DNA from: Herminiimonas sp. KBW02
Lineage (GTDB): Bacteria > Pseudomonadota > Gammaproteobacteria > Burkholderiales > Burkholderiaceae_D
Direction: 5' to 3'
Assembly: GCF_003852535.1 (NCBI RefSeq)
Contig: NZ_QAJP01000008.1
Location: forward strand, 316,013-380,012
Length of the DNA stretch: 64,000 bases
In this document: one piece after another, positions 16,008 to 25,031 of the stretch
Numbering within the stretch: position 1 is the first letter of the stretch
How the letters are laid out: every line of letters begins with the position of its first letter
The notes under the pieces: generated by a model
Told to the model about the DNA's origin: nothing
The model's input: only the letters and a program-made list of their open reading frames with translations
Database searches by the model: none
Position numbers and translations under genes: made by a program

Positions 16008-16316
16008 AGTCCCGCCTTTCGTGGTTTTTGTTATCGTATTTATAATATATTTATTACGATAAAACCATCCCATATATATGGCACGTCACCTGAGTCTAAA
16101 ACCCGCAAGATTGCCCATAAGAAAATATTGAGGCTTGGTGCAGGTCAAGTGATTAACTGAAAAAATTTTCACTACGGATTGCTGTTGAAGTTCGCCCAGC
16201 CCAAAGAAATTACGGTCATAAGGAAGTGAACTAAGCCACGCAAAATAGCCTACGCACATGCGTAAGCCATTTGTACTACCGGGTTGCCACTTGCACTAAA
16301 CGGCCGTTGCTAAAGC
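16008..16316. other. Intergenic region with AT-rich palindromic promoter zone
   Basis: 309 bases between OmpW and the J-like gene. Next to the J-like gene lies the inverted repeat 16031-16062; the rest, toward ompW, is moderately AT-rich with no credible reading frame. Confidence 0.5.
16031..16062. promoter_or_regulatory. AT-rich inverted repeat upstream of the J-like gene, candidate operator
   Basis: TTATCGTA (16031-16038) and TACGATAA (16055-16062) are perfect eight-base arms separated by 16 bases that include a TATAAT-like sequence. It lies 24-55 bases before the J-like start. A regulator bound to both arms would cover the -10 region. The identity of any regulator is unknown. Confidence 0.4.
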
Positions 16317-16937
16317 TTAGAAGCGATAACCGACACCCACACCAATCAGCCACGGATCAATCTTGACCGCACTCAACTGACCGGCCGCAGTATTCACATC
16401 ACTCCTGATCTGCACTTTTTTCACATCCAGGTTAATCGACCAGTTTTTATCGATCTTGAAGTCAACACCTGCCTGCAGTGCCAGACCCACACTGTTCTTC
16501 TCCAGACGTGCAGCGCCATTCAGGATATCAACGCTCGATATGCGCGTATAGTTGATACCGGCACCGACGTACGGGCTGATAGTTTTCTCAGGCGTGAAGT
16601 GGTACTGCAAGGTCAAGGTAGGCGGCAAGTGTTTGAAGGTACCGATCTGCGCGCCATCAAGTGCAACCTTTTGTTTTTGCGGATACGTCAGCACCAGCTC
16701 TGTCGCCCAGTTCGGTGTGAAGAAGTAGCTGATGTCGAGTTCCGGTATGACTTTGGAATTAATGGTGAGGCGATCCGATGCGCCCACGCCGCCTATCGGA
16801 TCAGACTTGTTCGCCGGATCGAGATTGACTGCACGCACACGGACCAGCCACGAACCTTCTTGCGATTGCTGGGCAAATGCCTGTGAATTGAGAGCGGCCA
16901 AAGAGCACAGGGCGACGGCCAATACCGATTTCTTCAT
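16317..16937 (-). CDS. ompW: OmpW-family outer membrane protein
   Basis: 206 residues. The signal peptide ends at about residue 22 (AFAQQS). The mature part is an eight-stranded barrel type: GSWLVRVRAVNLDP at the start, then LDISYFFTPNWATELVLTY, the conserved PPTLTLQYHF, SPYVGAGINYTRI, and a C-terminal strand ending GVGVGYRF with terminal Phe. OmpW proteins form narrow hydrophobic channels in the outer membrane and often respond to stress or anaerobiosis. The gene appears monocistronic. Confidence 0.93.
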   Translation of the reverse strand: MKKSVLAVALCSLAALNSQAFAQQSQEGSWLVRVRAVNLDPANKSDPIGGVGASDRLTINSKVIPELDISYFFTPNWATELVLTYPQKQKVALDGAQIGTFKHLPPTLTLQYHFTPEKTISPYVGAGINYTRISSVDILNGAARLEKNSVGLALQAGVDFKIDKNWSINLDVKKVQIRSDVNTAAGQLSAVKIDPWLIGVGVGYRF

Positions 16938-17050
16938 GATTACCTTCTTGGTTGGATGGGAACGCTTCTACGTTACGCCTCCGCCATTTAGGGTATTTGA
17001 TATCGATCAAGTATTGTGTGAATTGCTGCGCTCAGCCAGCGCAACGAAAA

Positions 17051-17085
17051 TGCCGCACCCTTGCACACGTGGCAAGGGTGCGGCA
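17051..17085 (-). terminator. Rho-independent terminator after cfa
   Basis: Perfect 14-base arms 17051-17064 and 17072-17085 (GC-rich TGCCGCACCCTTGC) with a seven-base loop. On the minus strand the stem is followed by TTTT. It starts 14 bases past the cfa stop. Confidence 0.8.
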
Positions 17086-17098
17086 CGAATGGCTCTGC

Positions 17099-18433
17099 TC
17101 AGGAAGCAGCGTAGATATCGCTACGTGTCAGCGGCACTGCTGCTTCTGCACCGCCCGGTTTGGAGGCGAGTATCTGATAGATGCCAGTGCCGCCATATTC
17201 AAACTCCAGCGCGCATGCAGCCATGTATAAGCGCCAGACGCGGTAGGCTGATTCGCCGACGTATTGCAATGCGTCTTCGCGGCGCTCTTCGAGCCGCTTG
17301 ACCCATTGCCTGAGCGTGAGTGCGTAATGTGGCCGCAAGGCTTCCACGTCGTGAATTTCAAAACCGGTCTGCTCCATGCGACGCTGGATGTTGCTGACCG
17401 TATCCAGCTCCCCGTCCGGGAAGACATAGCGGTTGATGAATTCGGTATCTATCGTACGTTGCCAGCCTTCTTCATCATGCGTAATGCCGTGGTTGAGAAA
17501 GAGTCCGCCCGGACGCAATACACGCTTGATGGTCGAGTTGTACACCGGCAGATTGGCCAGGCCTACATGTTCAAACATGCCGACACTGGAAATCTTGTCG
17601 TAGACAGATTCACCTTCGAGGTCGCGATAGTCACGCAACTCTACCGTGACCAGATGCCCCAGTCCTTCCGCTTGTATGCGTGCCTGTGCATATTCATACT
17701 GCTTCTCGCTGAGGGTAATGCCATGCGCCTTGACGCCATAGTGACTTGCAGCCCAGCACACCATCGCGCCCCAGCCGCAACCCACGTCGAGGAAGCGCTC
17801 GCCCGGTTTCAGCCGCAGTTTGCGGCAAATGTGATCAAGCTTGTTTTCCTGCGCCTGTTCCAGCGTGTCGTCCAGTGAGTGGAAGTAAGCACATGAATAC
17901 ACCATCTGCTTGTCCAGCCATAGTTGATAGAAGGAGTTGGAAACGTCGTAATGAAAAGAGATCGCGGCCTGATCACTGCTTTTCGAGTGCTTGTGCGCGA
18001 ATTCGCCCGAACCAAAAGGCGTGGTCGGCAGATTCCTCGGCCTGGACGGCAAACGCCAGGCATCACGCAAGAGCGCCCAGCGTGTTGCGAGTGAGAAGTC
18101 AAAGGAAGCGAAGTATTGTTTGAGTCCCAGCGCCGCATACAGATCGCCATCGATGTCGATCAGACCGTTGATGTATGCATCGGCCAGCGGCAAGGGACTG
18201 CGCCCGAATACCAGCTTGCGCAGCACCGTAGGATCACGCAATAACAGTGTGAACTTCGGTGTGGCAATTTCGATCTGGTCGAGTTTTTCGCCCAGGACAC
18301 GGAATGCAGTGGCACCCGGGAAGTTGTGCAACAGATGTTTCAGTATGCGCAGCGCTGCTTCTATCTGCGCATTACTGAAAGAGTCAGCCAGTAGTGTTGC
18401 TGGTGTGACGAGTTGATTGTTTCGATCGTTCAT
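17099..18433 (-). CDS. cfa: Cyclopropane-fatty-acyl-phospholipid synthase
   Basis: 444 residues. The SAM-binding motif FLDVGCGWGAMVCWAA lies near residue 215, preceded by the family signature SFHYDVSNSFYQLWLD with MVYSCAYF after it. SSVGMFEHVGLANLPVY and FLNHGITHD are the conserved bicarbonate/active-site blocks. The N-terminal 120 residues are the usual lipid-binding extension. The enzyme adds a methylene from S-adenosylmethionine to double bonds of membrane phospholipids, usually in stationary phase or stress. It stands alone, with a strong terminator behind it. Confidence 0.92.
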   Translation of the reverse strand: MNDRNNQLVTPATLLADSFSNAQIEAALRILKHLLHNFPGATAFRVLGEKLDQIEIATPKFTLLLRDPTVLRKLVFGRSPLPLADAYINGLIDIDGDLYAALGLKQYFASFDFSLATRWALLRDAWRLPSRPRNLPTTPFGSGEFAHKHSKSSDQAAISFHYDVSNSFYQLWLDKQMVYSCAYFHSLDDTLEQAQENKLDHICRKLRLKPGERFLDVGCGWGAMVCWAASHYGVKAHGITLSEKQYEYAQARIQAEGLGHLVTVELRDYRDLEGESVYDKISSVGMFEHVGLANLPVYNSTIKRVLRPGGLFLNHGITHDEEGWQRTIDTEFINRYVFPDGELDTVSNIQRRMEQTGFEIHDVEALRPHYALTLRQWVKRLEERREDALQYVGESAYRVWRLYMAACALEFEYGGTGIYQILASKPGGAEAAVPLTRSDIYAAS

Positions 18434-18900
18434 CGCTTAAGCCCTATCTGAAAAATTCATGACGGGACCGCACACGTTCGTGCGGCGGCAATAAGTATGG
18501 TGTAGACAAGAAACGCGGCTCGATGTTCATTGAGCCTGTGAAGAATTGCCGCCGGTACTGGGCAGACAATATGTGCCCTCCAATCCGCAGAACGAGGCGG
18601 AGGACTTAATCCAGGTAAGCAAACAGATTTCATGTAACGCTCCCCCTTTAAAACTCATTTCAAAAATGAGTTCTCTAAAAGCAGAAAAACGATTACTTCG
18701 ACCTAATGCGACACTGAAATGGCTGAGCTGGCTGCCTGCGCAGTGCCTTTTACATAAAGATTAAATTAGCGCGATCACCACCGGGCCACGGAGATGGCAA
18801 GGTGGTAAGCAGAAGCGATTATACGATCATGTTTGCAAGTGTGCATTGCAGGGCAATATACACACGAAGCGGGAGCGATCAGCAGGCGGGCAAGGGTGGA
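18434..18900. other. Intergenic region, no gene supported
   Basis: 467 bases between cfa and the 120-residue orphan gene. It contains a small hairpin (CCGCAC at 18468-18473 pairing with GTGCGG at 18480-18485) near the cfa start and otherwise no convincing coding sequence. It probably holds the cfa promoter. Confidence 0.5.
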
Positions 18901-19263
18901 TTATTTACTGCGGGCATCTATATCGGCCAGGCATTCCAGGCCTTTTTCCGTAATTTCGTGGCCACCATCTTTCGCTACGATATGCCCTTTTTTGCCGAGA
19001 AAGGTTTGCACATCGGATTTCAAAACCGTTGCAGGATCAGTCGCAATGGCACGCAAGCCATTGATACAGCTCTTGATGAACAAGGTTTGCTTACCTTTGT
19101 CAGTCAAGGCCAACTGACCGTTTTTGGCGTATTCGATATATTTGAGACCGAGCAGACGCTTGGTATTCCTTGCTACACAAGCAGATGGCCGTTCTCCGTG
19201 CTTGATACCAGCGACTATCTGCGCCAGTGCGTCGAACTCATCCGTCGTTAAATCACCACCCAT
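18901..19263 (-). CDS. Hypothetical protein, possible winged-helix fold
   Basis: About 120 residues, starting MGGDLTTDEF; GGAAG precedes this ATG at a suitable distance. I do not recognise the family. The middle, with TKRLLGLKYIEYAKNGQLALTDKGKQTLF, has the helix-then-hairpin look of a winged-helix domain (LT-x-KG-x-x recurs in such wings), and ITEKGLECLADI near the C-terminus resembles a second copy. No membrane segment. It lies 48 bases from another small orphan on the same strand, so they may be cotranscribed. Function unknown. Confidence 0.62.
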   Translation of the reverse strand: MGGDLTTDEFDALAQIVAGIKHGERPSACVARNTKRLLGLKYIEYAKNGQLALTDKGKQTLFIKSCINGLRAIATDPATVLKSDVQTFLGKKGHIVAKDGGHEITEKGLECLADIDARSK

Positions 19264-19311
19264 TACTGCTTCCAATCTCAAATATATATGTCACTGCCGC
19301 CTGGCGACAGT

Positions 19312-19626
19312 TCAGAATCGTGGCAAATCTGCCAGTGTACGGCCCGGGACATCGTGGTCTATCGTGTCGATGTCTTCAATGCCGTGCTCATGTATCACGA
19401 TGTGGACGCGCGGGCCCAGCACCATTTCATTCCCAACCTTGAAAGCGGTTGCCACTTCATCACCAAAGTGCAGCGCATCGACGACCAGGCTGACGTCATG
19501 CTCCGTTGTTACCGCTTCCCAACCCGGGGAGCCGTCACCTTTACGATGGCCACGCCCCATTTTCACCGCTTCTACCCTGTCGCCTGCCTCGTTAAAACGA
19601 ACTGCTTCAATCAAGTGAACTGACAT
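19312..19626 (-). CDS. Hypothetical small protein
   Basis: 104 residues, starting MSVHLIEAVRF; GGAG lies six bases before this ATG, which decides it over two ATGs just upstream. The protein is acidic and beta-rich in appearance (VHIVIHEHGIEDIDTIDHDVPG at the C-terminal end) and has no signal peptide or membrane segment. I do not recognise a family. It is upstream of, and codirectional with, the 120-residue orphan. Confidence 0.6.
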   Translation of the reverse strand: MSVHLIEAVRFNEAGDRVEAVKMGRGHRKGDGSPGWEAVTTEHDVSLVVDALHFGDEVATAFKVGNEMVLGPRVHIVIHEHGIEDIDTIDHDVPGRTLADLPRF

Positions 19627-20394
19627 TGATGTCTCCATAAAAAATGTCATTGTTTTATGGCTTCATGGTACGCGTCCCATAGCCTGACAGCAAGACGCAG
19701 ATGCAGGCAAACCAGGTCGGCGCAAAAGAAAAATCCTCGACCGCAGGCCTCAAGCTATCGTTTTATGGCTGGCGCGGAGCAGTAGCCGGATCTGCGCCGA
19801 AGCAGCTAAAAGTAAAGCTGGCGCGGGATAGCGCACCCTCACAGGAACAATATCATGTGAGATAAATGTTAATTTAGATGCCAATTGATTAAGACCCGCA
19901 TCGATTTAACTGGCGTAATTGTTAAATTTAAAATTAAAAAAATATACAGCCGCAGCCATCTGAGCAAGCCGCAGGACGGTTTTCCCTATAGGCAACATTC
20001 ATCCGCAAAATCAAATCAGTCGCATTTGTTAATTAAAGTGTCATACCACCTATTTCTCCCATATATATGGGATAACAGCAATATTTCCTAATGGCTACAC
20101 TTGGTCGCTTTCAAGCATGTACGCCTACGAATAGCGGGGACAAAATCGTCGCTATAGCAGTGATCCATGTGGCACCAGACTTATGCAAAGAGACAGATAG
20201 ATATTTAAATAATTATTTAATAGACAAGCTCGCTGACAACGAGAAACAGAAACGCAAGAACCGTTCTTCGACCTCCCGGACTGCACATTCGTCAGTTCCA
20301 TGAGCAAGCGCAGAGTCGCATTCTTTCGCTATCGCTCGCTTACCTCGTCTAGTTTCCATCACAGAACGTAACCTATGCCCGGTTGATTATTCTT
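19627..20394. other. Gene-poor AT-rich intergenic region
   Basis: About 770 bases without a supported gene. Short open frames exist (for example 19701-19865 and 20091-20303) but none has a good ribosome-binding site or recognisable product. A perfect 14-base palindrome CCCATATATATGGG lies at 20058-20071. The region is clearly more AT-rich than its flanks between about 19860 and 20090. Confidence 0.5.
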
Positions 20395-23091
20395 ATGCAT
20401 GCGAAAAACCAAGGTGATTACCCGCGCGATAGCTCACCGAAAATCAGCTTCATCCAACGGCATTTACGTCTGCTGATTCTGTGGCCGCTGTCGGCCCTGC
20501 TACTGATGGCCCTGCTGTGGGGTGTGGTTTATTCCAAGCTGGAAAACGACAAACGCATCCTGCAGGAAAATGCAGCCAAACAAGCCGTCTCCATCTCCAA
20601 AGCCTATGCGCAATACCTGACCAGGAGCATAGAACAACTGGATCAACTGGCGCAGCAAATCAAATACGGCTGGGAACAATCGAAGGGTTATCTCGGCTTT
20701 GAAGAGATGATAGGCAAAGGTTTGCTGAACGTGCCGCAGTTCTCATCCGTCGCCATTTATGACGTGGACGGCCACCCGCTCACCACCAGCATTCCGGTCA
20801 CACAAATGTTCACAGTTGCTGACCGCGAGTATTTCAAATTCCATGCGCAGAACACCTCTACGGAATTGCGCATCAGCACACCGACCATAGGACGCCTCAG
20901 CAAGGAAAGAATAGTCCAGGTAACGCGCCGTCTGGAGAATGCAGACGGCACCTTCGCCGGTGTATTGGTATTAGGCCTGGCGCCTGAGTTCTTCACCCTT
21001 TTTTCCGAAGACCCTATCCTCGGACACGACGGCGTGCTGGCCTTTATCGGCAATGACGGTATTGAGCGCGTCGCACAAATGCGCGGGCGCAAAGACGACG
21101 CCTTATCGCTGGTTTCCTTTCCACTGCGCGCCGAGTACACGACACCCAACGTTATCGGCAATGCGCGTCAGTATTCAGACATAGACACCCACTTCATCGC
21201 GACACAGAAACTCAAAGGCTATCCCTTTTATGTAATGGTGGGCCTGAGCAAGGAAGACATCCTGCTGCCGTATGAAAACAATCTCGCCATGTATCGCAAG
21301 ATCGCCATCGTCGGCAGCATGCTCCTGCTTTTGTTTGCCGGCACTGCGATGTGGATGTCGATCCGACTGGCATGGCGCAAACAGCAAGCGGATGCGATCC
21401 GCGAAACCTATCGCATTGCGACTGAAGGCGGCAACGAGGGTTTTTACATTCTGCTGCCAAGCCGCGATCGCAACGAATACATCACCGACTTCCAGGTCGT
21501 GGATTGCAATGAAAAAGGTGCGTCCTTCTACAATATGAGCAAGGACAAGTTCACCGGCGTCCGGGTATCTGATTTTTACTCCGGCGCATACTTTGACAAC
21601 GTGATGCAGGCTTATCGTATCGCGATGGAAACCGGCTTCTTCGAAGACGATTATGAAGTCCCGCCCGACAGCCCGGTCGACGCCGAGTGGCTGAAAAGAA
21701 AATTTGTGCGCTCCGAAGACGGTCTGGCAGTCACACTGCGCGACATCAGTGAGCCCAAGCGCCATGAACGGGAAATGGCGCGCCTGGCGACAGAAGACGG
21801 CCTGACTGCCCTGCCCAACCGTCACTGGTTCATGGCTTATCTGCCAAAGGCACTGGAGCACGCCAAAGCAAATCAAACCATGCTGGCGATACTCTTCATT
21901 GACCTTGATGACTTCAAGAACATCAACGATACGCTGGGTCATTCGGCAGGCGATCAATTGCTGTGCACAGTCGCGCAACGCCTGCGCTCGGTGCTGCGCC
22001 CGACAGACAAGGTCATACGCATAGGCGGCGATGAATTCACCGTGATTCTGGAAGCCATACACAGTGAAGAAGAAGCCGCTCACATCGCGTTCCGCATTAA
22101 CCAGGTTTTGCGTGAACCATTCGATTTCGCACGAGGTAACGGTTCGCAAAAAAATAAAATCGGCGGCTCCATAGGCATCAGCATCTTCCCGCGTGACGGC
22201 CAGGATGTGGAAACCCTGATCAAGAATGCCGACATTGCAATGTATGCCGCTAAAACCGGCTCCAAAGGTCAATTCCGCTTTTACGATCACACGCTGTATG
22301 AAAACATCAAGCTGCGGATCAATACAGAACAGGAATTGCAGCAGGCAATCCGTGAAGATCAATTCATCATTTACTACCAGCCACGGGTACATACCCAGAC
22401 CGGCAAATTGCTGGGCATAGAGGCATTGATACGCTGGCAGCATCCGACCCGCGGCCTGGTGATGCCGAACGACTTTATCAGCCTGGCGGAAGAAACCGGG
22501 CTGATCAATCAGATTGGTGAACTGGTGGTTGATAAAGTCTGCGCACAATTGGCGCACTGGCTGAAACAAGGTGTGGACGCAGTACCGGTTTCGGTCAATG
22601 TCTCACCGCATCAATTCAATGAAGGCAAGGTCAAAAAATCGCTGGCAGCCAGCCTCGCGAAGTATGCCGTACCGGCATCGCTGCTTGAGATCGAACTGAC
22701 TGAATCAGCGATGATGCGCAACATCGGCGATATCTTTGACGAACTGACCGCCATCAATCAAATGGGTATCAGGGTCCACGTTGATGACTTTGGCAGCGGT
22801 TACTCATCGCTGTCACTGTTGCAAAGACTGGATATGGACATCCTCAAGATCGACCAGGCCTTCACCTCCCAACTGGGACGCGGCAAGGATGGCGAAATCT
22901 TCTTTACGGCCATCGTCTCCATGGCCAAGGCGCTCGGCATGCGCGTGGTGGCGGAAGGCGTGGAAACTGTGGAACAACTGCGCATCCTGCAAACCCTGTC
23001 CTGCGATGAAGTACAGGGTTACTACGTGGCGTGGCCGCTACCGGCGGACAACATTGCCGACATGATACGCAAGCAAAACCTCTTCCCCTGA
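20395..23091 (+). CDS. Membrane GGDEF-EAL cyclic-di-GMP enzyme with Cache-type sensor
   Basis: About 898 residues. TM1 (about 23-46) and TM2 (about 302-325) flank a periplasmic region with a double-Cache look (SVAIYDVDGHPLTTS, then TVADREYFKFHAQN, then TPTIGRLSKERIVQVTRRL). A PAS-like segment (about 335-460) leads into GGDEF (about 465-630) with an intact GGDEF near 544 and EAL (about 640-890) with IEALIRWQHP near 676, ELTESAMM, DDFGSGYSSLSLL and VAEGVETVEQ. Both domains look catalytically complete, so it may make and degrade cyclic-di-GMP in response to an external ligand. The ATG at 20395 is chosen over a TTG 12 bases earlier. Neither has a clear Shine-Dalgarno. Confidence 0.9.
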   Translation: MHAKNQGDYPRDSSPKISFIQRHLRLLILWPLSALLLMALLWGVVYSKLENDKRILQENAAKQAVSISKAYAQYLTRSIEQLDQLAQQIKYGWEQSKGYLGFEEMIGKGLLNVPQFSSVAIYDVDGHPLTTSIPVTQMFTVADREYFKFHAQNTSTELRISTPTIGRLSKERIVQVTRRLENADGTFAGVLVLGLAPEFFTLFSEDPILGHDGVLAFIGNDGIERVAQMRGRKDDALSLVSFPLRAEYTTPNVIGNARQYSDIDTHFIATQKLKGYPFYVMVGLSKEDILLPYENNLAMYRKIAIVGSMLLLLFAGTAMWMSIRLAWRKQQADAIRETYRIATEGGNEGFYILLPSRDRNEYITDFQVVDCNEKGASFYNMSKDKFTGVRVSDFYSGAYFDNVMQAYRIAMETGFFEDDYEVPPDSPVDAEWLKRKFVRSEDGLAVTLRDISEPKRHEREMARLATEDGLTALPNRHWFMAYLPKALEHAKANQTMLAILFIDLDDFKNINDTLGHSAGDQLLCTVAQRLRSVLRPTDKVIRIGGDEFTVILEAIHSEEEAAHIAFRINQVLREPFDFARGNGSQKNKIGGSIGISIFPRDGQDVETLIKNADIAMYAAKTGSKGQFRFYDHTLYENIKLRINTEQELQQAIREDQFIIYYQPRVHTQTGKLLGIEALIRWQHPTRGLVMPNDFISLAEETGLINQIGELVVDKVCAQLAHWLKQGVDAVPVSVNVSPHQFNEGKVKKSLAASLAKYAVPASLLEIELTESAMMRNIGDIFDELTAINQMGIRVHVDDFGSGYSSLSLLQRLDMDILKIDQAFTSQLGRGKDGEIFFTAIVSMAKALGMRVVAEGVETVEQLRILQTLSCDEVQGYYVAWPLPADNIADMIRKQNLFP

Positions 23092-23151
23092 GCCTGCCCC
23101 GCCCTTTCCGGATCGGGCTTGCCGATTCGGCTCTTATGCCGCAGTCGCGGC

Positions 23152-23157
23152 TATAAT
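23152..23157 (+). promoter_or_regulatory. Candidate -10 element upstream of thiD
   Basis: A perfect TATAAT lies about 137 bases upstream of the thiD start. No good -35 is spaced 16-18 bases before it, so this is tentative. Confidence 0.3.
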
Positions 23158-23188
23158 GGCGGGCGCAACGCGTCTGGCGAGCTAGTCC

Positions 23189-23217
23189 GGTTCAATACTT
23201 GAACCTATCATTTTTTC
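23189..23217 (+). terminator. Hairpin plus T-run in the thiD leader
   Basis: GGTTCAA (23189-23195) and TTGAACC (23199-23205) form a stem with loop TAC, followed four bases later by TTTTTT. It lies between the EAL gene and thiD. It could terminate the upstream gene or attenuate thiD if transcription begins at the TATAAT at 23152. Confidence 0.4.
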
Positions 23218-23293
23218 AGGTTGCTTAAGCTGGTGTAATTTCCCCGTGGAATACACTTGTACAAGCACCATGTTTAAAGAGTTAATCAGCACT

Positions 23294-24091
23294 ATGAATA
23301 CTTCCAGTTCCCGCCCTGTCGTCCTTTGCCTTTCCGGCCATGACCCCAGCGGTGGTGCAGGCCTGCAGGCCGATATCGAGGCACTGATGGCGCAAGGCTG
23401 CCACGCAGCCCCTACCGTTACCGCACTGACCGTACAAAACTCGGTCGACGTTTCCGATTTCCGCGTACTGGATTCGGCCTGGGTACTGGCGCAAGCCGAA
23501 GCCGTGATTACCGACTTGCCTATCGCCGGCATCAAACTCGGCATGCTGGGCTCGGTTGAAATGGTGGACACCGTTGCCAGCATTTTGCAACGCCTGCCGA
23601 ATGTGCCGGTAGTGTGCGATCCTGTCTTGCGCGCTGGCGGCGGCGGCGCACTGGGTAAAGATGAAGTCGGTTACGCGATGCGTGAACGTTTGCTACCGCT
23701 GGCAACCGTGGTCACACCGAATCTGCCGGAGGCACGCATACTCGCTGAATTGCCGAATGGTACGGCAGATGAATGCGCGGCAAAATTACTGCCGTTCTGT
23801 CAGCACTTGTTGATTACCGGCGGTCACGGTGATGAACAGGAAGTCCATAACCGCTTGTACTCCCGTGACGGTAGCTCGCATACCTTCACCTGTGATCGCT
23901 TGCCTGGCAACTATCACGGCTCGGGTTGCACATTGGCGAGTACGCTGGCAGGTCGCCTGGCTCTGGGCGAAGCGCCTGTACAAGCGGTAGAGAATGCCCT
24001 GGCTTATACCTGGCGCACGCTGCGTGATGCGGATCGCTCGGGTAAAGGACAGCACTTCCCACGACGTTTGCCCCTGGATTTCTGCGCTTAA
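23294..24091 (+). CDS. thiD: Hydroxymethylpyrimidine / phosphomethylpyrimidine kinase
   Basis: 265 residues in the ribokinase fold. SGHDPSGGAGLQADI near the N-terminus and the C-terminal GNYHGSGCTLASTLA, with its catalytic Cys/anion hole, are the ThiD signature. TVVTPNLPEA and CDPVLRAGGGGAL are further conserved blocks. It phosphorylates HMP and HMP-P for thiamine diphosphate synthesis in the cytosol. The start MNTSSSRP fits family length; the frame is open 48 bases upstream. No TPP riboswitch consensus is visible in the leader. A strong terminator follows. Confidence 0.92.
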   Translation: MNTSSSRPVVLCLSGHDPSGGAGLQADIEALMAQGCHAAPTVTALTVQNSVDVSDFRVLDSAWVLAQAEAVITDLPIAGIKLGMLGSVEMVDTVASILQRLPNVPVVCDPVLRAGGGGALGKDEVGYAMRERLLPLATVVTPNLPEARILAELPNGTADECAAKLLPFCQHLLITGGHGDEQEVHNRLYSRDGSSHTFTCDRLPGNYHGSGCTLASTLAGRLALGEAPVQAVENALAYTWRTLRDADRSGKGQHFPRRLPLDFCA

Positions 24092-24114
24092 CAAGTAAGC
24101 GAAGCGCGCAAAAC

Positions 24115-24148
24115 AAAAAAGCCTGACGAATAATCGTCAGGCTTTTTT
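24115..24148. terminator. Bidirectional Rho-independent terminator
   Basis: Perfect 15-base arms 24115-24129 (AAAAAAGCCTGACGA) and 24134-24148, loop ATAA. The poly-A on one side and poly-T on the other serve both strands: thiD from the left and tRNA-Val from the right. Confidence 0.92.
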
Positions 24149-24158
24149 AATTGAATCC

Positions 24159-24233
24159 TGGTGGGAAGTACAAGTTTCGAACTTGTGACCTATCGCGTGT
24201 GAGGCGATCGCTCTACCCCTGAGCTAACCTCCC
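24159..24233 (-). tRNA. tRNA-Val(CAC)
   Basis: The minus strand folds as a full cloverleaf of 75 bases including an encoded CCA. The acceptor GGGAGGT pairs with ACTTCCC (one G-U), the D arm is GCTCAGGGGTAGAGC, the anticodon stem is ATCGC/GCGAT with loop CTCACAC, and the T arm is ACAAG-TTCGAAA-CTTGT. Anticodon CAC reads GTG, valine. It sits between thiD and dnaQ, followed by the bidirectional terminator. Confidence 0.95.
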
Positions 24234-24268
24234 GGAGTGGTCAAATTATCTCATAAAATAGTAGCCGC

Positions 24269-24991
24269 TCAGGATTCTGCTTCAGGCTCCGCTTCCAGCT
24301 TGCGCCAGACGGATTGTCCCTTCACTTGCTTGTCCAGGCTGTCCACCATCGCTGTATGGGCAGCGAGTTCTTCTTCGGTCGCCAGCTGCAATTGCACCGG
24401 CGCAATCGCGACCAGTTCCAGGACTTCGCCATCGCTGCCTACATCACCCGCACCCAAATCCATGCTAAGGCTGTTCTGGCCACGCGTCATCGCCAGATAG
24501 ACTTCAGCCAGTAACTCCGCATCCAGCAACGCGCCGTGCAATGCACGGTGCGCATTCGAGATACCGTAACGATCACACAAGGCATCCAGCGAGTTACGTT
24601 TGCCCGGATGCATTTCCTTCGCCTGTACCAGCGTATCGATCACTTCGCCTACATGTTCCTTGAATGTAGGCGTGTTAACACGCTTCAACTCCGCATCAAG
24701 GAAGCCGATATCAAACGGTGCGTTATGGATGATGACGTCCGCACCAGCAATGTAGTCGCGGAATTCATCGGCGATTTCTGCAAACTTCGGTTTGTCGCTG
24801 AGGAATTCAGTGGTCAATCCGTGCACTGCCAGCGCACCCTCTTCCGAGTCGCGTTCCGGATTGATGTAGTGATGGAAGTTATTACCGGTCAGGCGTCGAT
24901 TCACCAGTTCGACGCAACCGATTTCAATGATGCGATCACCCGAGCGCGGGTTCAGCCCTGTCGTTTCGGTATCGAGAACAATTTGTCGCAT
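24269..24991 (-). CDS. dnaQ: DNA polymerase III epsilon subunit (proofreading exonuclease)
   Basis: 240 residues, the usual length. Exo I is LDTETTGLNPRSGDRIIEIG with catalytic Asp and Glu. Exo II is HNAPFDIGFLDAEL near residue 93, and Exo III is HGALLDAELLAEVY near residue 150 (DEDDh type). The C-terminal tail (about 175-240) would bind the alpha subunit. It proofreads chromosomal replication. It lies 40 bases downstream of rnhA on the same strand, a common pairing in beta- and gammaproteobacteria. Confidence 0.94.
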   Translation of the reverse strand: MRQIVLDTETTGLNPRSGDRIIEIGCVELVNRRLTGNNFHHYINPERDSEEGALAVHGLTTEFLSDKPKFAEIADEFRDYIAGADVIIHNAPFDIGFLDAELKRVNTPTFKEHVGEVIDTLVQAKEMHPGKRNSLDALCDRYGISNAHRALHGALLDAELLAEVYLAMTRGQNSLSMDLGAGDVGSDGEVLELVAIAPVQLQLATEEELAAHTAMVDSLDKQVKGQSVWRKLEAEPEAES

Positions 24992-25031
24992 GCTTAATCA
25001 GTATTCAAAGTGTAAAAAATAATCACTGCAC

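Noticed and set aside
16069-16081. CCCATATATATGG shared with 20058-20070
   Set aside because: A 13-base AT-rich match on two sites is within what chance would give in 64 kb. Neither copy has a shared context.
18546-18764. 72-codon frame between cfa and the orphan gene
   Set aside because: No Shine-Dalgarno and no recognisable content; it lies in a presumed promoter region.
19701-19865. 54-codon plus-strand frame in the gene-poor region
   Set aside because: No Shine-Dalgarno, no recognisable sequence and a very short length.
20091-20303. 70-codon plus-strand frame
   Set aside because: No ribosome-binding site or family resemblance, and it lies in AT-rich noncoding-looking sequence.
21175-22569. 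464-codon minus-strand frame within the GGDEF-EAL gene
   Set aside because: The plus strand encodes intact GGDEF and EAL motifs across this stretch. The antisense product has no recognisable domain or ribosome-binding site.
23092-23293. Possible TPP riboswitch before thiD
   Set aside because: I looked for the conserved CUGAGA and downstream ACC-type elements and found none. Only a hairpin with a T-run is present.
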